Source of the DNA: Akanthomyces muscarius
Lineage: Eukaryota > Ascomycota > Sordariomycetes > Hypocreales > Cordycipitaceae
Length of the DNA: 64,000 nt
Assembly (NCBI RefSeq): GCF_028009165.1
Contig: NC_079241.1
Span: 5,642,001-5,706,000, forward strand
Direction: 5' to 3'
This document shows positions 33,662 through 43,415 of this stretch, piece by piece (position 1 is the first letter of the stretch; each line of letters opens with the position of its first letter). Position numbers and translations under genes: made by a program. The notes beneath the pieces were generated by a model that was not told the origin of the DNA, searched no databases, and saw only the letters and a list, made by a program, of their open reading frames with translations.

Positions 33662-35775
33662 ATGCCCAGCACCGACTCGGACGGGTCAAAGTCGCTCAAA
33701 AATGGCATCACCATGACGAGGGACTTTGAAATCGTCGAGATGAGCGACATGAGCGCGTCGTCGAACCGGCGCTCAGGCGCGCCGCCCTTTGCCACGACTA
33801 CATCGTACGCCGTCGCCACGAACCCGCTGCCCGTCACGGCGGACGGCGACGAGAATATCCCACAGCGCATGATGGACAGCTTCAAGCGTGCGCCCGGGGC
33901 CAAGCTGGCCGACCAAAAGGGCTACCATGTGCACGACCACATGCCCGACGTGCATCGCGAGCGCGAGCGGCATTATGATGTGCGGGTGGCCAATGCCAGG
34001 ACCGCCTCGACAGGCCTGTCGAGAGAACTAAAGGGGAGACACTTGCAAATGATTGCCATAGGAGGCTCTATAGGTTAGTTTTCAACACCATCATGGTATC
34101 GATTTCCTCGAGACATGACTCGCTGACTTGTCATGAATAGGCACTGGCCTTTTCGTGGCCTCTGGCATCGCCCTCTATCAGAGCGGCCCGGCCTCCATGA
34201 TTCTCGCCTATCTCTTCATCGGCATGATTCAGTTCTGCATCATGCAAAGCCTCGGCGAGCTGGCCGTGGCCTTTCCCGTCGCCGGCTCCTTTTCTGTCTT
34301 CTCCACGCGGTTCCTGGACCCGTCGTGGGGCTTTGCCATGGGCTGGAAGTACGTCTCGTCATTTTTAATCTTCCCTCCCTGCACATCCACCGCAGACTGA
34401 CATTTACGTTGGAATATAGCTACGCCTTTCAGTGGCTATTCGCCCTGCCGCTGGAGATTATAGCCGGCGCATTGACGATCCAGTACTGGAACGACCATCT
34501 CAGCAAGGCCATCTTTGTCACCATTTTCCTCGTGCTCATCGCCGTCATCAACCTCGTCGGGATCAAGGGCTACGGCGAGGCCGAGTTTGTATTTTCCACC
34601 ATCAAGGTCACTGCCATTGTCGGCTTCATGTAAGCCTCCCCCACTCTCCTTTTCTTTTTCCCTTTATATCACCATAGCAGCAGCTAACTCCAAATTCGTT
34701 CAACAGCCTCCTCGGCATCGTCGTCAACATCGGCGGCACGCCCCAATCCGGCTACATCGGCGGTCAGTACTGGGCCAAGCCCGGCCCGACCAACCACGGC
34801 TTCAAGGGCTTCTGCAGCGTGCTCGTCACCTCGTCCTTTTCCTTTGTCGGCACCGAGCTCGTCGGCCTCGCCGCCGCCGAGGCCGCCAACCCGCGCAAGA
34901 CGCTGCCCAGCGCCATCAAGCAGGTCTTCTGGCGCATCGCCGTCTTCTACATTGTCGCCCTCTTCCTCGTCAGCCTGCTCGTGCCGCACGACGACCCGCG
35001 CCTGCTCGGCGGCTCCAGCTCCGTCGACGCCTCGGCCAGCCCCTTTGTCCTCGCCGTCGAGAGCGTCGGCTCCACCATCCTCCCCAGCGTCATGAACGCC
35101 GTCATCCTGCTCGCCGTGCTGAGCGTCGGCAACTCGGCCGTCTTTGGCTCCTCGCGCGTCCTGGCCGCCCTCGCCGAGCAGTCCCACGCGCCGCGCATCT
35201 TTAGCTACGTCGACCGCAAGGGCCGGCCGCTAGTGGCCATTGTCTTTGCGCTCAGCCTCGGTCTCTTGGCCTATCTCGTCGACATCAAGGTCCATGCCGC
35301 CATTTTCGACTGGCTGCTTAGCATATGCGGGCTGTCGAGCCTGTTCACTTGGACGAGCATCTGTCTAAGCCACATCCGCTTCCGCCAGGCGTGGGCCGCC
35401 GCCGGTAATACCCTGAATCAACTGCCCTACAGATCGCAAGCTGGTGTCATCGGCTCCTGGGTCGCCATTGTCGCGAATGTTTTTGTCCTCGCTGCTCAGT
35501 TCTGGATGGCCGTCTCGCCCGTGCGCGCGAGCTCGACACCTATGGACGCCTCGCAAATGACCAACAACTTTTTCCAAAAGATCCTGGCGGTGCCAGTCGT
35601 CATTGTGTTTTACGTTGGCCACAAGCTCTGGTTCAAGACGAGGGTGATTACCCTTCTGGGCATGGACATTGACACGGGCCGGAGCTTCTCGCGGCACCAG
35701 GTCATGAGCGTCAACAGCAAAGACAGCTCCGCGCAGTGGCCACTGTGGAAGAAGATATATAGATCGATTTGCTAG
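33662..35775 (+). CDS. Amino-acid permease (APC superfamily, fungal YAT/GAP type)
   Basis: Exons 33662-34073, 34141-34348, 34420-34629 and 34707-35775 give 632 aa. Proton-coupled amino-acid uptake at the plasma membrane is the family role; the substrate cannot be told from sequence. The N-terminal 120 residues are hydrophilic. The family signature starts at LKGRHLQMIAIGGSIGTGLFVASG, where the first intron splits the Gly codon, and continues with SLGELAVAFPVAGSF and the helix containing NYAFQWLFALPLEI. The conserved FSFVGTELVGLAAAEAANPRKTLPSA follows, then FGSSRVLAALAEQ. Twelve membrane helices are expected. The C-terminal tail is short. The gene is convergent with the unknown gene at 35865, only 89 bp away. 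Confidence 0.93.
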
Positions 35776-35864
35776 ACAGCATTCGTGCAAATAATAATTA
35801 TCAATAACACCCACCATTGACCAGCTCGTTTCGTATCATCTCCATCGTCTTTGTGCCACCGTTA

Positions 35865-36695
35865 TCACATGATGAGCAATATCTCCTCGTCCGTCTGCTC
35901 TCGCAGCTCCTCATTCGCTTCGTACTGCGTCCGCAGATACGCCGCCGGCATCTGCCCGATATTCTCCAGCCTGTACCTCACGCCAAACACCTGCGGCGGG
36001 GCTCCGTACGCCAGCGCCACGAGCGTCGACAGGATGAGCGCGTCAAACGCCCGCACCGGCCTCGACAGCACCGGCTCCTCCTCCGCGAGCTGGCCCGGCG
36101 GCGCAAAGTCCACAAAGTACCACATCCGCGCGCTCGCGTGGTACAGGTTCGCCGGCGCCAGCGCGCGCGACGCCACCGGCTTGTCCCGAAACGTCGTCGG
36201 CCACGCTTCCTCCTCGTCTTCCGCCGCAGGAGGCGACCGCGGCGGCGCAGGCATCTCTTTGTACTCGGCCAGCGCCTGCCGGTAGCCGTCAAACGCCCTC
36301 TTGGCGTACGCTTCGCGCGGAAACGGCGTGTCCCGACCGACTTCCCACACCGTCTGCTTCCTGCCGTCTGCTGCGTGCGTCAGCACCGCCCAGGTGTGTC
36401 CAATGTCCTCACCGCTGGGGTACGCGCGCTCCCCACCCTCCTCCACGGGCTTTGTGTTGTCGGGGCCGCGCAGGCCGAACCAGACGTCGACGAGGTCGCC
36501 CTCGCTAAGGCAGGCGCCGGCGAGCTGGTAGAGCAGGCGAATGTGCGGGCTGCGCGCGATGCCCCCGCCGGGCGCGTTCCAGATGAACTCGTCGGCGTAG
36601 TCGAGCGCGGCTGCCCGGTTGAAGAAGATGCGGCCCTCGGCTTCGTGGATCTCAGCCTTGGCCTTGGGGCCGGGGATGAAGCTCATGCGATCCAT
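35865..36695 (-). CDS. Unknown conserved-looking protein
   Basis: Minus strand, single exon, 276 aa from the ATG at 36695 (context TTCCATGG). The frame is open further upstream but without another ATG; the next in-frame methionine inside is three codons later. It has a compact N-terminal part (GRIFFNRAAALDYADEF), a segment of large aromatic and charged residues (DLVDVWFGLRGPDN and HTWAVLTHAADGRKQTVWEVG), an acidic loop with EDEEEAW near 185-190, and a C-terminal part with LYHASARMWYFVDF. No membrane helix, signal peptide or named domain is evident. Coding bias (C/G third positions) is like its neighbours. I do not recognise the family. Confidence 0.75.
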   Translation of the reverse strand: MDRMSFIPGPKAKAEIHEAEGRIFFNRAAALDYADEFIWNAPGGGIARSPHIRLLYQLAGACLSEGDLVDVWFGLRGPDNTKPVEEGGERAYPSGEDIGHTWAVLTHAADGRKQTVWEVGRDTPFPREAYAKRAFDGYRQALAEYKEMPAPPRSPPAAEDEEEAWPTTFRDKPVASRALAPANLYHASARMWYFVDFAPPGQLAEEEPVLSRPVRAFDALILSTLVALAYGAPPQVFGVRYRLENIGQMPAAYLRTQYEANEELREQTDEEILLIM

Positions 36696-37150
36696 GGAAG
36701 GCAGGCTCGACGTATTTCTTCTCCTGTCTTTTGGCGTTGATGAGTCAATAGACTCCTCGCTAGCAAGATCCAAGAAGCATCCTTTTCTATAGACTAATTT
36801 AGAGTATTCTTACGTTGGGCAGCTTTGCGAAATACGACGAGCTCCGATTGGCAGTGGGGCAGCGAGCTCTTCAGCTGAAAACGATGGGCGCCGGTGTAAT
36901 TTCGAGATTCTTGTCTGACAAGATTTTATCGCTTCCGCTTCCACTGTTTCCGCTGTCCAGCTAATCAGCAGCATAAAATCTCTTCAGGATCGTGTCAGTC
37001 TGTGTCTCGGCGTCACGACGGTCTGACACGACAACAGCGACGATCTGATACGACAACAGCAACCCAACCAACCAGTCGTCAAGTAACATTTTTGTATTGT
37101 TTATTGTCTAAATTCATGGACATCATGTAGTGGCGTGTGTCCTTCGGAAT
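36696..37150. other. Promoter of the unknown gene / VPS15 3' flank
   Basis: 455 bp between two minus-strand genes, with short repeats of a CGACAACAGC-like word near 37029-37066 (TCTGACACGACAACAGCGACGATC, then TGATACGACAACAGCAACC). No gene was seen. Confidence 0.55.
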
Positions 37151-40100
37151 CTAATGAAACACAAAGACCATCCCCGATCTATCAACGGATACACTCATCG
37201 TATAAGGGTACTCGAGCAGCGCCACATCCTGAATTGAGTCAAGGTGCGACTGCAAGAGCTGCTGCTGCTGCAGAGAAATCACCGTCGATCTCGCCGGACG
37301 GCCATTCGCGGCATTTTTGGACCGGCCGCTAGTTCCCGTCCCTGCGGCCGCCGTAGCGCTCTGCCTGGCAAGGCGCTCCGTGTTGACCGTGGTTGACGTC
37401 GTCGGCTGCACAGCAGAGTACGTCGGCTGCACCTCGTCAGGCTCCAGCCCACTGAAAACGCACGAGTTTTCGACGCGAGAAATGTCCCAGAAGCGCATCT
37501 TTCGGTCCGAGCCGCCGCTGACGAGGAAAGAGTGGCGGATGTCGCGCGAGTCCTCACCGGTGGAAATGCCCGCGGCAATGGCGCGGACACCGCGGTCGGC
37601 GTTGGCAGAATCGGCCATGTCCAGGTTTGTGGCAAAGCGCGACAGGATGCCCTCGGGCTTCTCCTTGTCCACGTCCCACGCCGTGTATCCTTTGGGACCA
37701 TCCTTAATGGCACCAGTTCTGTAAATCTCGCGACAAGTTGTCTTTTCTAGGTCCCAAGTCGTGATCTCACCGTGCTCGGCGCCGCCGGAGACGCATACCC
37801 ACTTGCCACGACCCTTTGACGGATGTATGCAGATGCGATATATGGCACTCTTTCCGGGAACACCCATAGCTTTTAAGCGCACCTGGAAACGTAGGTCCCA
37901 GAGATCTATAATGCCATGCGACGTGCCAACACATAGCCAGTGTCGTTTCCTATCAACACAGAAGCAGGTCGGTGCGCCGTGATGGACTGGGTTTTCCAAC
38001 ACATAAAGCAGAGTCATGGTTCGTAAATCAATACCCAGGATTCTGGATTTGTTCGTAGCCAAAATCAGGACAGAGTTGGTCTCTTGCCTGAAATGCTCGC
38101 ACCAGACGGCGAATTCTCCTTCTGGCAGACGATACTCGCGGAGCAGCCGCAGTTTGCCATATCTAATAACACCACTGGCTGAGACAGTATCAACCTTGAC
38201 TACGTGGACACTGCCATCGCTGGCGCAGCTAACAAAGCAGTGCGAGTTCTCAATGAAGCACAGTGCAATCACATGTGCCCCATCAGAATGTTTGTGTGTC
38301 TGTCGTGATCGATGTGTAATGTTGCGTTCCAGTCGGGCCGTGTCCCAGACTTTGACAGCGCCGTCATCGCCACCAGTAACGAAGAACATGTGGTCTGGGG
38401 AGACAGCGATGCGGTTAATAGAACCTCTATGCTCGCCGAAAGTAGCCACCAGCTGCCCCTGCGGTTTCCAGCGGTCTTCAGCGATCTTGGGGCGAACAGC
38501 TCTGTTCTTCCTTCTCGAAATCGGCTCAACCATAGGGCCGAACTCGAGTACATCCCGAGGGAAATTGTCGACATACATGTTGTCGAGCATGAATTGTATG
38601 CTTGGGTCGTTGCCTGCATAGCTGTGCTTCGGTTGCTTTATCGACTGTGTTTCGGCATTCTTCACAGAGGATGGTGGCTGCACGGGAGCCATTTGTGTAA
38701 ATGGACCCTCCATTTCACCAAAGGCATTGGCATCGCTGGTCCCAGTCTCAGGTATAGATTTACCTCCGTCTTTACGGTCAAGAAGGCTCAGAGCACTCGT
38801 CTGGTGACGCATTGCACGCCTCAGTGCATAGGACCCTTCGTTGACAGATACGTCATCTCGAGATCCATTCGATGGTATACGAGAGTCGCGGGAGCTAGCA
38901 CGGCCACTTCCACTCGGTGAAAGAATACGACCGCCTCGAGGGCCAACGCTTTGAATTCTGTTCTTGTGCACGTTTGCAGCTCTTCTTCTCTTGGCGACAG
39001 TATCGTCAATAGTCATGGACGCGTCCAGCAACGCATCCGCAATTGTATATTGCGCCGACGGTGGTTCCAAGTCTGGAGTAATGGAAGGGTCCTTCAGGGG
39101 GGTATCATTAAAAAAAACTGTTTGTGGTGTGACGCCGAGATCCTTTAGCGAGATCAGTCCGATAGAAATGTTGGGCTCCGCTGGAGATGAGTCCCGATTG
39201 CGCATGGTGCTCAGTCTCCAAATAAATTCTCGCAGAGCCAGCAATTTGATCTCATCTCCTGGCTTCAATCCCAAGTTCCGCAGTTTCTCTAACCACTGGT
39301 CGTCCTCGTCGTTACGGTTTGACTTGCTCAGCGGGCTTGAGATGAGGTCTTTGGATCGTGCTGCCAGCGTGGAAGAGGACCCAAAGGCTAGTGAGCGAGC
39401 GTGTTGTAGAGACTTCCAAAACAGTCCGCGATCGGTCTGGGTAGCCCATGTTATGGCCTGGTCAAATACGGGCCGGGTAAGCGGAGTTTGTAAAGCATCG
39501 AGTACGCTCAGCTCATTGTAGTCGGGAAGATGAGCAATCTTCAGGTACGGCTTGACCAGCGGCAGCAAGAAGCAGCGCACATCGGCAGGTTCAAGAAAGC
39601 TCGCAGACATGGAGATGAATTCAGCGGCAGACTCTCTAATCCATATGTTCGGGTGCATGGTGAAGCGGCCGATCAGATCCAGGAGTTCCCATAGCTTCGC
39701 CTTGGAAAGTAAGCCAAGGCCGGCAAGTTGCGCCAGAGAGTGAATAGCAGCCTGCACAACATACTCTTCGGGATCGGCTAGTGCTTGGACCATAAGAGGC
39801 AGCATAAATTCTTCCAGGCTCACGCTTCCGATAAAAGCAGCGATGCCGACGACGGTATCGAAGAATGCGCATTTTAAAGTCCAGTCTCGATCGTTGAGAT
39901 AGGTGTTTAGATGCGCCAGTAGTACATCATTCGACTGCTCCTTGAAAAACATGCACAGCTCTGGTACTGATGACAGAAATGCCCGTCGTACATATACATC
40001 CGGATCCTCAACAAGCTGTTTTGTGAAGCCCTCAATCTTCTCGAAGAGTTGCCTTCCAGCATTATCAAATATGCTTTCAAAATTGGTGTCTGCCTCTGCA

Positions 40101-41794
40101 CCAGGCTCGATCTCGGGGTCTGCAATAGACATGGAGCCGTCTGGGCGTACGCTAGAGGCTAGCTCGAGGTATCTCTGGGCGCTCGATGCAAGGCTGCCCA
40201 AACACGATGCAAATGTGGCCCGTACGAGGGGACTAGCAGCATGCGTTTTTGAGCCCAGCGCGATTTCCATGCGAGGAAGTATATAATCCCCAATTACGTG
40301 CGAGTTAATCGGTGTGACCATGTGCACCATTTGCAGAAGTTGTGTAATAGTGCGTATGACGGAGACTACGACCATGTCCGTTTCGTCTCTTCTGAGAAGC
40401 GTCATCAGATAAGGCAAGACGCGGTCTAGTTTTGCTTCATCCGTCAATCTCTCGGCAAAAGCCAGAAGAATATCACAAGCTCGCATCCTCGACGTAGCTC
40501 TTGCCGTAGTTCTCATGGCAGAAACGACCAGGGTCAGAAATATCAGTGTGCCGTCATCTTCCGGTGGTTCCAGATCGGCAGAGACTGTATGTTCGTTATT
40601 CGGGATGCTGAGCTGCACTGGAAAGTGTGATAGGCCCAGTTTAGACTGAAGTCGGGGTTTGTTGTGTTGTGTTCTCTTGTCAGACTGGTAGCCGAGGAAG
40701 TAGGAAATCTTGTCAAAATCGTAGTAGACGCGATCGATTCGGTCGTCGGATTCGCCTTCATTCCTTTGGGCGCCAGACATTGGGCTGTTTCCCGACGAAG
40801 GGTCTGTGACTAGCTCCATGTACTGGTGCAGAAAGTTGTAAAAGTAGTGCGGAAACACTTTTCCCTTCCAAAAGTCCAAGCACTGGTCTGCCGAGTAGCG
40901 TTTCTCGGGGTCCAGGTGAATCATGTTGGCAATCATTTCGCGCACATCCTTGTCGGAGATAATGCTTAGATGGGTGATGACGGGGTCGTATTCGCCTCTT
41001 CTGTACTTATACAGCTGTGCCAGACTAAAGATCTCGGATTCCAGGAACATTTGTGCAATGACGCAACCAGCACTGAAAATGTCCATGGCCCATGTCATCT
41101 TGGCCGTCTCTGGCGGGGCGGCTCCCGCGGCGTAGAATCGCTCGGGGGCAATGTAGCAGGTTCGTCGGCCCGAGGAGTCGAAAAAGTACGAAAAGTCGCC
41201 GGGGTTGTCGTCGGGCAGCATGACGGGCTTGAAGGCGGACGAAAAGTCTGTCAGGTACAGCCAGTTCCACGAGGTCACGAGCACGTTCTGAGCCTTTATG
41301 TCGCCGTGGTAAATGTCGCGGGCATGGCAGTCGCGCAGGGCGCAGAGCAGCTGGAAGGCGAGCCATTTTTTCTCAATGTCCTCGAGGAACGGTCGGTTGC
41401 TGATGCGGTCGTAGAGCGAGCTGTACATGAACTGGCGGACGAGGTATCCGTTGGTCTCTGTTTCGATGACGCGCTGGAAGCCGAGGGCGTTGGGGATGGT
41501 GGCAAGAGCTTTTCGCTGTTCTACACGACACAAAAATTAGCTTTGCTTTCTGCCATGACTGGTTGGAGAGGCAAGCATACCTATGATTTGCTTCTTGTAC
41601 TTGTCGAGCTTGACGTCGGCGAATGGCTTGACGAGCAGCTTGACGAGCACGACTGCGTTCTCGTCGCGGGCCCGGATGCTCTTCATGAACCGCGCATCAC
41701 CGATGCTCCGCTCGTACTGGATATCCTGCAGCTGCGGAATGTCGATGCCGGCAGAGCCCGCCGAGGGCGTGGCGAGCGAGAAGCCTTGGCCCAT
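37151..41794 (-). CDS. VPS15: Vps15, protein-kinase-like regulatory subunit of the Vps34 PI3-kinase complex
   Basis: Exons (minus strand) 41581-41794 and 37151-41520, one 60-nt intron, give 1527 aa. Vps15 anchors and activates the PI3-kinase Vps34 in vacuolar sorting and autophagy. The N-terminus MGQGFSL has Gly2 for N-myristoylation. The kinase-like domain (about 25-310) has HGDIK in place of HRDLK (Asp about 145) and DFS in place of DFG (about 163), as is usual for Vps15. HEAT-like repeats fill the middle (for example ALADPEEYVVQAAIHSLAQL and LLDLIGRFTMHPNIWIRESA). A WD40 propeller starts near residue 1090 (LVATFGEHRGSINRIAVSPD) and ends at the C-terminus with SVSVDRSGMVFVFH. A Ser-rich, probably disordered linker sits between HEAT and WD40 parts. 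Length matches fungal orthologues. Confidence 0.95.
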
Positions 41795-42431
41795 GGTGGC
41801 TAGCGGGCGAGTTGTCGGACTGCAAGAGAGGGTGAGGAAGCAGGCGGAGGGCTTTCAGTCGTGAGCGCGCAAATGTCCTATCATGTCATGTTTGCTGTTG
41901 TGGTCCGAGGTGGAGGTTGGGGTTAGTTTGACTGGGCAGCTGGGATATGCCCTGTCAAGGATGCAGTGTGGCAGCTCAGTAAGTGAAGCTGTAGGATGTC
42001 ATCACTGTCAAAGTGCTTCACGCGCCACTTGCTTGTGTGGGTCGTTAGCGCTGCACTGTGTGCCTATTGGACAACAAACCCAGTGGGCTCGATCTCTGCC
42101 CGTGCTGCCTAGAGCGCACGCAAGATATATTTTCTTGACGAGCAAATTCTATACACATTTTATTTTATTTCCAATTGCACTTTGTCATTTCGTATATCCA
42201 ACGTTTTGATGTATTCAATGTGTACCATGTGCTTTACAGCATAACAATAATCATAAGTATCGTGAGGTCATAACAAATTAAGGTCGTGAGGGCAGGTTTT
42301 GCTTGGTATGCCTCTTTCATCGGGCGAAGCGAGAGAAAAAAACGCCACCGTGGTATCTTTTTTTGGCTTCTGCACAAAAATGCTGATCAAACAGAAAGGA
42401 TGCATTGTAGTCCAACAGTTGAGCGGAATCA
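41795..42431. other. VPS15 promoter / 3' flank of next gene
   Basis: 637 bp between two minus-strand genes. An AT-rich part near 42125-42290 precedes the stop codon of the 42432 gene. No coding region was seen. Confidence 0.55.
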
Positions 42432-43415
42432 TTACACGCGTACGTTGGCCGGCATGTGAATGACCTGCGGTGCCATGTGCTCGTCGTTTTGAAGAGCGGT
42501 CAGGTCCACCTCCATATGTCCAATCGAGGGCAAACTCGTCGATGGGCTAAGCTGACCCGTGTTCTGCCGCTTGTTGGGAGCCTCTGTCGGCTTGGCCCCG
42601 GCGGGAAGCTCCTTGCGCATGCTCAGCGGTCTCTTGGTGCGAGACGCGGCAGCATCGGCGTCCTGGATCATGTCGGGCTCGTCACGCGCGAGACGGGCCA
42701 GCTCGCTCGAGGCCGAGTTCAACACGTCACCGAGAAGCTTCTTAACGCTCTTCATGTGCTTGTTGTCGGATGCCTCGCGCAGGAACTGAAAGGCGGCCAA
42801 CTCGCAGGTGGCCTGGAGGTTGTCAAGGTTCTTGTCGAGAGCGTCGAAAATGTCGGGCCCGCGTCCCGGCTTCGTGCCGGTGGTGGCTGGGGGGCCGAGT
42901 GAGTCCAGTCTCCGGGCACTGACGTAGCGTAATGTAGGTCGTTCGGATGTGCCATCGCCAAATTCATCACTAATTTCGACTTCGGCCATTTTCTTGATTT
43001 GGGCGATTCGGGCAGACATTTTGGCTTTGCGCATCATGTTCCTGCTGACGGCGATGAAGTGAACGAGCTCCTCAAAGAACTTTTGCATGCTCCCGTCAAA
43101 GTACACCGGCTCGGGCTTCGTCTTCTTGGCTACTAGGCCATTACCGATGGAATGTGTCGTCGGCTGCTGGCTGTCGGCGGAAGTGGCAGAATCAATATTC
43201 ATGGTGTCGACTAGATGCGGTCCGGGTGTCGTCGAGTTGGTGGCCGAGGCCTGCGTGTCGGGTTCTGGGGTCGGCGTGGCAGACTGGTGTTGGTGGCCAT
43301 TTTCTATGCTGGATAGGCCGTTTTGTCGTTGAGCAATCTCAGCTACCAGCTTGTCGAGGCGGCTCTGCCAGTTGGGGATCTGGGCGACCAACGTTCGTAG
43401 CGAGGCGATGGTCAT
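42432..43415 (-). CDS. Unknown helical nuclear-type protein
   Basis: Single exon, minus strand, 327 aa. The N-terminal 30 residues look like a short amphipathic or coiled helix (SLRTLVAQIPNWQSRLDKLV). A Pro/Thr/Ser-rich spacer follows (about 38-95). The central part is predicted helical and conserved-looking: KFFEELVHFIAVSRNMMRKAKMS and RIAQIKKMAEVEI. Further on are NLDNLQATCELAAFQFLRE and SVKKLLGDVLNSASSELARL. The tail carries a basic stretch (ASRTKRPLSMRKEL) that could be a nuclear signal. No enzyme motif is visible. Arrangement and length remind me of chromatin or Mediator-type subunits, but I cannot assign one. Confidence 0.78.
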   Translation of the reverse strand: MTIASLRTLVAQIPNWQSRLDKLVAEIAQRQNGLSSIENGHQHQSATPTPEPDTQASATNSTTPGPHLVDTMNIDSATSADSQQPTTHSIGNGLVAKKTKPEPVYFDGSMQKFFEELVHFIAVSRNMMRKAKMSARIAQIKKMAEVEISDEFGDGTSERPTLRYVSARRLDSLGPPATTGTKPGRGPDIFDALDKNLDNLQATCELAAFQFLREASDNKHMKSVKKLLGDVLNSASSELARLARDEPDMIQDADAAASRTKRPLSMRKELPAGAKPTEAPNKRQNTGQLSPSTSLPSIGHMEVDLTALQNDEHMAPQVIHMPANVRV

